From IMG/VR virus record IMGVR_UViG_3300044846_002198, positions 1-35,496 of that record: DNA of 35,496 bases; one strand, given 5' to 3'. The stretch comes from a virus. Shown here piece by piece: positions 21,479 through 29,103 of the stretch (its first letter is position 1; each line of letters begins with the position of its first letter). The position numbers and the translations under genes were made by a program. The notes under the pieces were generated by a model. That model was not told the origin of the DNA and did not search any database. It worked only from the letters and a program-made list of their open reading frames with translations.

Positions 21479-22425
21479 AGCTTTAGGAGCGCCGCGAAGT
21501 GCGATTCGCCCTCGATGATGGGAATGTTGAGATGAAGGAACGCGCCGCTCGTTGCGACCAGCTGCACAGCGTAGCCGTGCGACCAATCGGTCGGAGCGGT
21601 GTGCTGCCAGAGCGGCTGAAGCTGGCAGAGGCAGCCTGGGTTCCACGCGCCGATGATGCCGCTCGAGATGCGGCGCACGATGTTGGATTGCGCGCGGTGC
21701 GTGTGTCCAAAGACGCAGTTGCCGGCGATCTTGTCGACCGTCGCGCCAACCGCGTTCTTGGCCGTGCTGACGCCGTGAAAGAAAAAGCACTTGCCGCGCT
21801 TGATGACGCCGGGGACCGGGAGGCCGTCGTAGAACTCGCCCTGGCGGTAATACGCAATCTCGCGCTCCTTGAGCTTTAGTCGGAACTCGGGAGCCAGCAG
21901 GCGGCGCAGCCCTTCCGCGTCCTTCTTGTGGCGGAGGACTTGCGTCACGCACCACGTCTCGACGCGCCGCTCGTGATTGCCCTCGAGGTACTCGATCTTG
22001 GCGCGAGGCGCCGCGGCCCGCAGCTGGTCGAGGAAAAGCGCGGAGGCGGCGAGATCCTCCTCGTAAGTGTAATCCGTCTCGGCGACGTAGCCCATCACGT
22101 GGTGCTGCGCGAGGAATCCGCCGCAGTCTACGTGATCGCCTAGGAGGATGATCTCCTGCGGGTCGAGCGCTCGGATGTCGGCTAGCATCGCGGCGACGGC
22201 CTTGGGATCCACGAGCGAGCCGTGCGTGTCGGGGATGACGACGCGGACGATGTCGGATCCTGTGCGCTTACGCGGCGAGACGGACGGCGCCGGCTTGGCC
22301 TTGCGAGCTCTGGTCGCGTTCTCGAGCGAGGCCCGCGCGACCTCAAGCTCTTTCTTGAGGCCGGCGATCTCGGCCTCGTAGACCTTGCGCGCCTCGTCGC
22401 GCTGGACTGCTGACCAGTCAGTCAC
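21475..22425 (-). CDS. Calcineurin-like metallophosphoesterase (316 aa)
   Basis: GTG start overlapping the upstream small membrane gene by 8 bases. After a charged helical N-terminus (residues 1-55), the catalytic motifs appear in family order: P-D-T-H-G (65-69, D66 and H68), G-D-H-V-D-C-G-G (96-103), G-N-H-E (149-152), F-H-G (216-218) and G-H-T-H (240-243). Such enzymes use two metal ions to cleave phosphate mono- or diesters. It lies beside fibre, lysis and scaffold genes, not the replication cluster. The substrate cannot be read from sequence; nucleotide or nucleic-acid processing are options. Confidence 0.85.
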   Translation of the reverse strand: MTDWSAVQRDEARKVYEAEIAGLKKELEVARASLENATRARKAKPAPSVSPRKRTGSDIVRVVIPDTHGSLVDPKAVAAMLADIRALDPQEIILLGDHVDCGGFLAQHHVMGYVAETDYTYEEDLAASALFLDQLRAAAPRAKIEYLEGNHERRVETWCVTQVLRHKKDAEGLRRLLAPEFRLKLKEREIAYYRQGEFYDGLPVPGVIKRGKCFFFHGVSTAKNAVGATVDKIAGNCVFGHTHRAQSNIVRRISSGIIGAWNPGCLCQLQPLWQHTAPTDWSHGYAVQLVATSGAFLHLNIPIIEGESHFAALLKL

Positions 22426-22594
22426 GCTTCGCGTCCTCCAGCTTGGCGACGTGGTAGTCGCGGCGCCAGCGCCAGAGGAGGTAGCCGAGCGACACCACGC
22501 CGGTCACGAAACCGAGGTAAGCGTTGACCTGCGACATCGTGATGGTCGCAACGGGCGGCGTGACGGCCGCTATGGCATCGGCTGGCTTAATCAT
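22418..22594 (-). CDS. Small single-span membrane protein in the lysis-like cassette (58 aa)
   Basis: ATG overlaps the holin-like gene stop (ATGA) and its own end overlaps the phosphoesterase by 8 bases. Residues 1-22 are alanine/proline-rich, residues about 23-42 (V-N-A-Y-L-G-F-V-T-G-V-V-S-L-G-Y-L-L) form one membrane span, and the tail is basic (W-R-W-R-R-D-Y). A holin partner or accessory lysis protein is likely by position. Confidence 0.6.
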   Translation of the reverse strand: MIKPADAIAAVTPPVATITMSQVNAYLGFVTGVVSLGYLLWRWRRDYHVAKLEDAKRD

Positions 22595-22998
22595 TTGAGC
22601 TTGGCGCGGTAGGCGGCGCGATCACCGAACCACCAGCCGACGCAGTTGAACGCGGCGAACGTGACCTGCTCGGTCATCGACGCGCGGGAAGACTCGGCCG
22701 CGTAGAACCAGATGACGGTCGCGATCAGCACGAGCGAGATGGTGAGGAACGGACGAAACAGCGTCACGACGTCGGCGACCCAAGCGTGGACGTTGGCCGG
22801 CACCACGCCCGCCTGCTGGCTCGCCTCAAACGCTTTCCACGCCGCCTCGTCCTGGCGGATCGACGCGAGCACCTTCGCCTCTTCCAGCTTCCTCCCGTGC
22901 TCTCGGCCGGCGCGGAACTCCTCGAAGAATCCGTTGCCGATGCGGAGGATGACGCCGAGGGCGCCACCACCGAGAGCAGATGAGAGGAAGTCGAGCAT
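22591..22998 (-). CDS. Holin-like membrane protein (135 aa)
   Basis: ATG at 22998 overlaps the 49-residue gene by one base (TGATG). Hydrophobic stretches at residues about 3-22, 82-101 (F-L-T-I-S-L-V-L-I-A-T-V-I-W-F-Y-A) and 111-127 suggest up to three spans, with a charged helix (residues 28-62) between the first two, as in three-span phage holins. Holins form lesions or depolarise the membrane to trigger lysis. It lies far from the lysozyme, and the charged loop between spans is unusually long. Family assignment is by topology and context. Confidence 0.65.
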   Translation of the reverse strand: MLDFLSSALGGGALGVILRIGNGFFEEFRAGREHGRKLEEAKVLASIRQDEAAWKAFEASQQAGVVPANVHAWVADVVTLFRPFLTISLVLIATVIWFYAAESSRASMTEQVTFAAFNCVGWWFGDRAAYRAKLK

Positions 22999-23147
22999 CA
23001 CGCGGAAGGCTTCACCTTTATGACGTCCGCCAAAACTTGCACCGACTGGCGCAGGAGGTCGTGCTCCTGCGCAGTGCCTCGGTAAGCCGAGGCGACGTGC
23101 GCGAGATTCTGAAGGGCTTGCTCGGGCGATATGGTATTTGCGTCCAT
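22998..23147 (-). CDS. Small hypothetical protein (49 aa), typical phage fibre-region protein
   Basis: Short frame starting M-D-A-N-T-I-S-P-E-Q-A-L and running through A-Y-R-G-T-A-Q-E-H-D-L-L to V-Q-V-L-A-D-V-I-K-V-K-P-S-A. The stop overlaps the next ATG (TGATG). I recall similar short helical proteins next to fibre and holin genes in other phages. It looks like a two-helix protein; function not known. Confidence 0.6.
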   Translation of the reverse strand: MDANTISPEQALQNLAHVASAYRGTAQEHDLLRQSVQVLADVIKVKPSA

Positions 23148-23169
23148 AGCGTCAGAGCGGTCCGTCAAA

Positions 23170-23424
23170 TCACAGCGGCGTCAGCCCGGCGTTCTGCGCG
23201 AGCACCTCGTAGAAGCCGACGTCGTCGGTCCAGGCTGCGGTCTGCGCCTCGGTGGCGTTGACGAGCTGGGCGGCAACCTCCGCACCGGCAGCGTCAAGGA
23301 GCTGGCAGTCGGCAACGGCGGGACCGTTCACATAATTGACATAGCGAACCGCGAACTGCGTGGCGCTCTTGGTGCCAGCAGGGGTCCAGACGGAAACGGG
23401 CGAGATGGCGATGACGTTATTCAT
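23170..23424 (-). CDS. Small hypothetical protein in the fibre cluster (84 aa)
   Basis: Begins M-N-N-V-I-A-I-S-P-V-S-V-W. Strand-rich in the first half (Q-F-A-V-R-Y-V-N-Y-V) and helix-like in the second (W-T-D-D-V-G-F-Y-E-V-L). No membrane span or enzyme motif. Sits just after the second fibre gene. Possibly a fibre cap or assembly aid; that is a guess from position. Confidence 0.6.
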   Translation of the reverse strand: MNNVIAISPVSVWTPAGTKSATQFAVRYVNYVNGPAVADCQLLDAAGAEVAAQLVNATEAQTAAWTDDVGFYEVLAQNAGLTPL

Positions 23425-23433
23425 AGGGAAAGA

Positions 23434-25377
23434 TTAGGCGTTAGCGATGGTAGTGACGGTACCGCTGGAGCCCCGGTACTTGAGCGCACCGGACTCCACG
23501 TAGAGATAGCCACCGCCGGTCGGATTTGAGCCGGGGGCAGTTGCGTTTGCCAGCAACAGAACAGCGTCCGAACGAATGGTGAACTTCGTGCCAATGGTGG
23601 CGAAGTCCAACTGCATATCATCGCCAGTCGGGTTGTACCACGTCGTGCGATAGCCAGAGCCATCACGCGACTCGGCACCAAATCCAGCAGATGCACCACT
23701 CGAAAGCACAAGTCCGGTAAACGAGGCATTACCACCTCCGTTAATCGCCCCCGCCACCCCCACCCCCCCGCTCACCACCAGCGCACCGGAGGAGGTAGAG
23801 GTGGAGGCGGTGGTGCTGTTAACCGTCACGCTGCCGAGCACGCCCAAATTGCCGCCCGCCGAAATCGTAAGCAGATTGTTAGTCCTGCTTCCGGCTCCAT
23901 TCCAGTAGTCCAGAATGAAGCTCGCCGAGGCATCGACCCCTCGGAACTCCCATTGGCGTCCGGTTGTGTCGGAAACCATCAACTGCGGGAATCCAGACAC
24001 GCCGGTCCCGTTGATGTCTACGCGGGCCGACCCACCAGAAACCGCGCTGTAGCGGCCAACGCCAAGGCCGCCGTTGACGCTAATCATTCCCCCCACCCCC
24101 AGCCCGCCACTCGTCCCGTTGCCCACCACCAGCGCACCGGAGGAGGTGGAGGTGGAGGCGGTGGTGGCGTTAACCTTAACAGGGTTTCCGAACTCGATAG
24201 CAGTAGTGGAAGCCACCCCGCCAGCCACATTGCTGATGTTGACGACGTTTGGCGTGGCGGTGGTAGACCCAGAACGATAAATGCGAAAGTAGTTAGCGGA
24301 CCCCGCATCCTCAGTTAAGAACAGATTGGTCGTTCCGCCGGTGTTTTGATTGTCGACAGTTAGCGCGGTAATCGCCGCTTGATCGCGTCGGACAATAACT
24401 GATCCAGCAAACGTGCTGTTGCCCGTCCCGTTCACCGTCAGCGTCCCGCCCACCGTGGCGTTGCTCCCGCTCACCGTGACGGCGTTGCTCCAGGAGGCCG
24501 TCGTTCCGTTCGTCGTCAGCAAGCGACCGCTGTTGCTCGTCTGACTCGGTAGCCCCGCGACCGGCTGCGCGCCCCAGCTGACGGTGCCGCTGCCGTCGGT
24601 GAGCAGCATGTATTGCGTCGAGCCAGCCTGATCCGGCAGCAGCGCGTTCAGCGCCAAGGCCCGCGTCGTCTGGCCCGTGCCGCCTTGGTTGATCTGCGCC
24701 ACGCCGGCGAGCGAGCCGAAGTCGCCCACGCCTCCCGCACCGCCACCGCCTCGGCTGGCGAGCGTCTGCCATTGATTGCTGTTCTTGCTCGGCTTCTCGG
24801 TCACGCCGTCGACGGTCGCGATATAGCTGGAGCCCAGCCACGAGACGACGTCGAGGCGGTTGTACGTCTCGCCATCGATGAACGTCCCACGGGGATTCAG
24901 CGAGGCGCCCGCCGCGCCGGCCGGCCCAGGGATCAGCTGAAGCTTCTTCGCCTCCTCCTTCGCCGCGAACTCGACCCGCTCCAGCTGCTGGCCGAACTGC
25001 GTCACGAGCGATCCAAGCTGCGATTGCAGCGCCACGATCTCGGAGCGCAGCGCCTCCGCCTCCGCCCCCGCCTTGGCCGCGTTCGTATCGTCGGCCTTCT
25101 TGAGCTCAAGCGCAATCACGCCCACTTGCTCGTCGACCGCCTTCCGCATCTCCTCCACGCGAGCGGAGAGCGCGCCCAGGTTGTTATCGAGGACGTGAAA
25201 TTGCAGCGCCTTGATGCCGGACAGCGCCGCGGAGAGCGCGTTCGTCGCGGCTTCGAGCGGCTTCGCGTGCGTCGAGAACTCGCCCTCCAGCTTCTCGGTG
25301 CGCGTCTTCACCTCGCCGAGCGTCTCGGCAAGGAGGATCAGTTCGTCGGAGTAAATGCTTTCCAGTTGGCTGCTCAT
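23434..25377 (-). CDS. Second large tail fibre-like protein (647 aa)
   Basis: Residues 1-147 are a long coiled coil. Residues 150-158 (G-P-A-G-A-A-G-A-S) are a short collagen-like stretch, and 160-208 look like a carbohydrate-binding module (R-G-T-F, Y-N-R-L-D-V-V-S-W-L-G-S-S-Y). A glycine-rich hinge and a serine/threonine-rich beta region with internal repeats (T-T-A-S-T-S-T-S-S-G-A-L-V-V occurs twice) follow. This matches a trimeric fibre. The domain order resembles the 805-residue gene product, so the two are probably paralogous. It likely binds host surface glycans. Confidence 0.75.
   Translation of the reverse strand: MSSQLESIYSDELILLAETLGEVKTRTEKLEGEFSTHAKPLEAATNALSAALSGIKALQFHVLDNNLGALSARVEEMRKAVDEQVGVIALELKKADDTNAAKAGAEAEALRSEIVALQSQLGSLVTQFGQQLERVEFAAKEEAKKLQLIPGPAGAAGASLNPRGTFIDGETYNRLDVVSWLGSSYIATVDGVTEKPSKNSNQWQTLASRGGGGAGGVGDFGSLAGVAQINQGGTGQTTRALALNALLPDQAGSTQYMLLTDGSGTVSWGAQPVAGLPSQTSNSGRLLTTNGTTASWSNAVTVSGSNATVGGTLTVNGTGNSTFAGSVIVRRDQAAITALTVDNQNTGGTTNLFLTEDAGSANYFRIYRSGSTTATPNVVNISNVAGGVASTTAIEFGNPVKVNATTASTSTSSGALVVGNGTSGGLGVGGMISVNGGLGVGRYSAVSGGSARVDINGTGVSGFPQLMVSDTTGRQWEFRGVDASASFILDYWNGAGSRTNNLLTISAGGNLGVLGSVTVNSTTASTSTSSGALVVSGGVGVAGAINGGGNASFTGLVLSSGASAGFGAESRDGSGYRTTWYNPTGDDMQLDFATIGTKFTIRSDAVLLLANATAPGSNPTGGGYLYVESGALKYRGSSGTVTTIANA
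23773..23824. repeat. 52-bp intragenic repeat, copy 1
   Basis: Nearly identical to 24124-24175, differing at a single A/G and in a three-base stretch near the end (GCT/GGC). Both copies encode the T-T-A-S-T-S-T-S-S-G-A-L-V-V segment of the 647-residue fibre. They lie 351 bp apart (117 codons), so unequal recombination would keep the frame. Confidence 0.7.
24124..24175. repeat. 52-bp intragenic repeat, copy 2
   Basis: Second copy of the repeat inside the 647-residue fibre gene. Same orientation as the copy at 23773-23824. Confidence 0.7.
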
Positions 25378-25586
25378 TGGGAGAGTTTCTTTTCGATGGC
25401 GGCGATGCGAGCCTCTAGTGCGGCGGCGTCAAGAGAGCGTAAACCGTCAAGGCTCGCGGCGAGCGCCTTGTCGGCGGCGTTGAGCGAGATGGATTGCGTC
25501 GCGAACTGCTGCTCCATCCGGTCGAGCCGCGCGATCAGGTCGCCGGCCATTTGCGCGAGCGCGAGGAGTTGGTCGGTGGTGGTCAC
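25374..25586 (-). CDS. Small coiled-coil protein before the second fibre (70 aa)
   Basis: GTG start in a GTGA overlap with the upstream gene and a stop overlapping the fibre ATG. Entire length is a heptad-like helix (L-L-A-L-A-Q-M-A-G-D-L-I-A-R-L-D-R-M-E, then L-E-A-R-I-A-A-I-E-K-K-L). It resembles the coiled-coil N-terminus of the fibre that follows, so it could be a detached fibre stalk or a trimerisation partner. The longer frame was rejected because its first 36 codons overlap the 132-residue gene. Confidence 0.6.
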   Translation of the reverse strand: MTTTDQLLALAQMAGDLIARLDRMEQQFATQSISLNAADKALAASLDGLRSLDAAALEARIAAIEKKLSQ

Positions 25587-25981
25587 GTCAGGTAGGGGTC
25601 CGGCGCGAGGATGACCGCGGGGTCGAGGCCCAGCTGCTGGCACATCCCCACAATCGTCGGGTTCGTGTTCCAGAACCACGCGAAGTTGTTCCAAAGGTAA
25701 GCCTGATCCTCCGGCAGGCTGTCAGTCAGGGCGATCAGGTCGTTCAGCTTTCCGGCCGCCAGGATGCGGGAGACGATCGTATCCTTGCTTACCCGGTACG
25801 GCTGCGGAGGAGGCAACGGCTTGACCACCCAGCCGCAGTTTTCCCAAACGGGAGCCTGCTGCGTCGCGGGATCGTAGGACGGCGGCGGCGTGACGACCCA
25901 TCCCTTGCGCTCTAGGTTGGCGATGGTCTGCGGGTCGGTCTCCGTGCGGAGCTGGCAGTCGAGGACGAGATAGGTGGGCAT
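25583..25981 (-). CDS. Hypothetical protein in the fibre cluster (132 aa)
   Basis: Begins M-P-T-Y-L-V-L-D-C-Q-L. The first half is rich in proline and tryptophan, the second is a helical domain (V-S-K-D-T-I-V-S-R-I-L-A-A-G-K, then L-P-E-D-Q-A-Y-L-W-N-N-F). I recall similar C-terminal domains in fibre-adjacent phage proteins. It could be a fibre-assembly chaperone. Not recognised further. Confidence 0.6.
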   Translation of the reverse strand: MPTYLVLDCQLRTETDPQTIANLERKGWVVTPPPSYDPATQQAPVWENCGWVVKPLPPPQPYRVSKDTIVSRILAAGKLNDLIALTDSLPEDQAYLWNNFAWFWNTNPTIVGMCQQLGLDPAVILAPDPYLT

Positions 25982-25984
25982 AAA

Positions 25985-26686
25985 TTAAGCGCAGGGAAGC
26001 TTGAATGAAAACCCTACGTGTTGCTCCAGTCTTTTTACCAAAGGTAGCGAATATGTGATCGGGGCGGCAATGACATATCCAATGTCTCCATTCATAAACT
26101 CCCCAGCATAGGAAGCTCCCCCAAGTCGAAACTGTGTGTTGTTCGTGTTTAGGGTTGCTGCTGACGACTGCACCTCTGATCCGTTTTTTCGAGCCCTGAT
26201 GTTGCTCCCGTCGTATGCCCCAGAACCAATTTTCCAGAGGTTATCTGACGTGGCGTTTCCTGTGAAAACACTGAAGCAATTAATAAATGGATCACCGGCT
26301 GGCGCATTAGTCCGTGATTGCATTTTGAACCAAGTGAAGTTTGTGAAAGCACCGTCCGTTCCAGCAATTGAAGCCGTGTAACTTCCGCTACTGGTCTCCT
26401 TGTAGGCGACAATCAACACCCGTTGCGTGCCTCCGGTGTAAGGCGCGGTCGAGCAGTTCAAGCGATCCGAATTTGCCGAAACGAATCGCACCACCGGATT
26501 GCCTCCTTGTTCACCAGTCTCATAAGTTGGGTAATTCGATGCTGCCGTTGCATTGTTGGAATTACCGGAGCGATCCGACCACGAGGTCACATCATTGCCA
26601 TCGCTCAATCCCGTAATGTAACGCGAATCAAGTACTATGGCAGCACCCGCCGCCTTGGGGTTAAGATGTCGCTGCCGCGCTCTCAT
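25985..26686 (-). CDS. LamG-like lectin protein (233 aa)
   Basis: Residues about 15-225 carry a jelly-roll, concanavalin-A-like pattern: I-V-L-D-S-R-Y-I-T-G-L, D-V-T-S-W-S-D-R-S-G-N-S-N and V-V-R-F-V, typical of LamG/lectin domains in secreted or phage proteins. No catalytic motif was seen. Start ATG overlaps the fibre stop (TAATG). Base composition is visibly more AT-rich than in both neighbours, a hint of transfer. It probably binds host sugars, either on the virion or as a fibre partner. Confidence 0.7.
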   Translation of the reverse strand: MRARQRHLNPKAAGAAIVLDSRYITGLSDGNDVTSWSDRSGNSNNATAASNYPTYETGEQGGNPVVRFVSANSDRLNCSTAPYTGGTQRVLIVAYKETSSGSYTASIAGTDGAFTNFTWFKMQSRTNAPAGDPFINCFSVFTGNATSDNLWKIGSGAYDGSNIRARKNGSEVQSSAATLNTNNTQFRLGGASYAGEFMNGDIGYVIAAPITYSLPLVKRLEQHVGFSFKLPCA

Positions 26687-29103
26687 TAGCTTGCCGTGTA
26701 GCTGATCTCCACGCCCAGCAGCCGGGCGTCGTGCCCGTAGGTATCGCCCGCGTTTGCCGCGTCCCGGTAGACCTGAAGCAGCAGCGGCTTGTTGGCCGCC
26801 GGCGTTCCGCCCATCGTGGCAAACGTCGTCGCGGAGGAGATCATCATATCATTGATCGTGATCACCGTGTCCGCGACCGTGACTGCCGTGCCCATCGAGA
26901 CGCCCAGCGCGTCGTCATTCGCGACGGCCACGCCTTGGAATCCCCAGACGACGTCGTCGGTTGCGTCAAGCGCGCCGCTTCCGGTCCAGTAAAAGCGCGC
27001 GGTCAGCGTGCCGTTGTTGTAGTTGCTCGGCATCACGGCAAGCGCCTGCGCGAATTCCGCGGTGCCAGCGTCGAAGAGGAGCTCGTCGTAATTGTTCGTC
27101 GTGAGCTCGCGCGAATCAATGCCAGCGCCGGTCGTCGTGCGCGGGATCCATTGCGAGGCCGCTAGCCAGAGGTTGGTCGAGCCGCCTCCGCTTGCGCTGA
27201 CGGTCGCCCACGTCGGCGCCGCGCCCGCGCCCTGAGTCTTCAGATAGTTGCCCGAGGTGCCCGCCGGAAGACGCGCCCACGAGGTGGAGTCGCGGTAAAG
27301 GATGTCGCCGTAGGTCGCGCTCGCGATGTCCAGCTGGTCGAGCGTCGGCCGCGCGTGGACGTGATCGACGCGGGCCGCGGTGATCGAGACGCCAGCCGTG
27401 GCCGAGACGCCCAGCGCCGCAGGAGCGGTCGAGTCGAAAAGCTGCCGATTCCGCCAGACGGTGGTCGAGGAATCGTAGGAGAGAAAGTCCCGGTTCGCGA
27501 CCGTGGTCACGAGGACGTCGTGCAGTTCCTCGAGCTCAAAGCCGTTGAGGATGTCGACGTAGATGATCCCATCGGCGGTGCCCGCCTTCTTGATAACGTA
27601 CCCGATCCGCACCGAGTGATTCGGCTGCGTCGGCCGCGTGTTTACGAGTCCGCCGGGAGTCGTGGCCGAAAGCCAGAGCGTGTCGCCCTCGTTGAAGGCG
27701 TTGGTGTCGATGCCACGCAGGAGGCCGTTCGTGATGATGAAGCCGGACGAGTTGTTACCGATGGTCTGCGAGATGAGTCCGATCGTTGTCGCCGAATTAG
27801 CATCATCGGTGCCCAGCGCCAGCACCACCTTGAGCCGCGTGCCAGAGGAGCCATCCTGCCGCACGACCTGGCCCTTGGTGAAGGGCGAGCCGCTCTGGTT
27901 GTAGACTTGCACGTGCGCGTCGACGCCGAGCAGCGCATTGACGCTGGAGTTAAGGCCGACCTCGATGGCGCCCTCGGTCGCGTTCCAAACGGCCTTCGCC
28001 GTGGTCACGCTCGCCGTGCTCGACGTGTTGAGCGCGAAGTAGTCGACCTGCGTGATCGTGTTGGTCGCGCCAAAGACCGAATCCACCGGGAAGTCGATTG
28101 GGTCGCTGCCGCCCGTCTGATGCGTCGAAGCGTGCGCGGTCGGCGTGCGCGAGTCGGACAAGCGCGAGTCGTTCGCCTGCACGGCCTTCAGCGCGGCGCT
28201 TTCGCCCGAGGTCGCGAACGTGACGACGCCCGAGGCGCTCGTGCTCGCAGGCTGCTTGATGTTCGCGAAAGCAGCCGTGATCGACGCGACGTCGGTCAGG
28301 TTGTTTGCGCCCAGCATATCGCCGCCGCCGGGGATCGTTTCCCAGAGCGTGGACGTTCCGTCAGTCTTGAGGAACTTGCCCGCGTTGCCCGCCTGCGAAG
28401 GCAGCGAGTCACCGCCGCCCCCACCGCCGCCGCCTGCACCACGCGCCGCGATCACCGCCCACTTGGCGCCAGCGGTTGCGATGTTCTTCCGCCCCGGCGT
28501 GTCATTCGTGTCCTCGAGCGCGAGATAGGTGCTGCCGTACCACGAGAAGAGATCGCCGCGCTGCGCGACCATTCCCTCCTTCCATTGCCCGCGGTAAGAA
28601 TCGATCAGAGTCGGCGCAGCGGCCAGTTCCTGCTTCGGCAGCGCGGCGTTGACCGCGTGCTGGATTTCGATGACAAGCCCGCGCTCAAGCTTCGTGATGC
28701 GCTCCTTAGCGGCCTCAGTCAGCGTGCCCAGGATTCGCGACTCGATCTGCTCCGCGGTCAGCCCGATTTGCTTCTCGGCCTCGGTGAACTGCGTTTGAGC
28801 AAGACCAACGATCTCAGCGCGGACGGCTTCGAGCTTCGTCTGCGACTCGGTGAGCGCGGCGCGGCAGCGGCCTTCGAGGTCTTCCTTGTATTTGGCATAG
28901 GCGTCCGAGACGAGCCCAGGCACCGCCTCGGTCAGCTTGGACTCTAGCTCCTTGCGGATCTCGGGCACCGTCTTGCCTATGCGCTCGAGCAGTTCGTCGA
29001 GCGTCTTGTCGTGCTCGACCAGCAGCTGCGCGAACTCCTCAGCCCGCTGGCCCAGCTGCTCGTTGCTCGTGATGATGGCGTCGAGAACGCTATGCATTGT
29101 CAA
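26686..29103 (-). CDS. Large tail fibre-like protein (805 aa)
   Basis: Residues 1-160 are a long coiled coil. Residues 169-219 (S-Y-R-G-Q-W-K-E-G, L-F-S-W-Y-G-S-T-Y-L-A) resemble a carbohydrate-binding module, followed by a run of eight glycines (224-231). Residues 323-337 carry the fibre motif A-H-A-S-T-H-Q-T-G-G-S-D-P and residues 579-585 the V-D-H-V-H-A-R fibre motif. The rest is serine/threonine-rich beta. No enzyme motif. It directly follows the portal gene, an unusual place for a receptor-binding protein. Trimeric attachment fibre is the likely role. Confidence 0.75.
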   Translation of the reverse strand: MTMHSVLDAIITSNEQLGQRAEEFAQLLVEHDKTLDELLERIGKTVPEIRKELESKLTEAVPGLVSDAYAKYKEDLEGRCRAALTESQTKLEAVRAEIVGLAQTQFTEAEKQIGLTAEQIESRILGTLTEAAKERITKLERGLVIEIQHAVNAALPKQELAAAPTLIDSYRGQWKEGMVAQRGDLFSWYGSTYLALEDTNDTPGRKNIATAGAKWAVIAARGAGGGGGGGGDSLPSQAGNAGKFLKTDGTSTLWETIPGGGDMLGANNLTDVASITAAFANIKQPASTSASGVVTFATSGESAALKAVQANDSRLSDSRTPTAHASTHQTGGSDPIDFPVDSVFGATNTITQVDYFALNTSSTASVTTAKAVWNATEGAIEVGLNSSVNALLGVDAHVQVYNQSGSPFTKGQVVRQDGSSGTRLKVVLALGTDDANSATTIGLISQTIGNNSSGFIITNGLLRGIDTNAFNEGDTLWLSATTPGGLVNTRPTQPNHSVRIGYVIKKAGTADGIIYVDILNGFELEELHDVLVTTVANRDFLSYDSSTTVWRNRQLFDSTAPAALGVSATAGVSITAARVDHVHARPTLDQLDIASATYGDILYRDSTSWARLPAGTSGNYLKTQGAGAAPTWATVSASGGGSTNLWLAASQWIPRTTTGAGIDSRELTTNNYDELLFDAGTAEFAQALAVMPSNYNNGTLTARFYWTGSGALDATDDVVWGFQGVAVANDDALGVSMGTAVTVADTVITINDMMISSATTFATMGGTPAANKPLLLQVYRDAANAGDTYGHDARLLGVEISYTAS

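Noticed and set aside
22418-22594. Spanin pair
   Set aside because: Single membrane span but no lipobox partner and no embedded second frame seen.
27355-28947. Plus-strand open frame (530 aa) opposite the 805-aa fibre
   Set aside because: Very arginine-rich without domains; the minus frame has fibre motifs and coiled coil.
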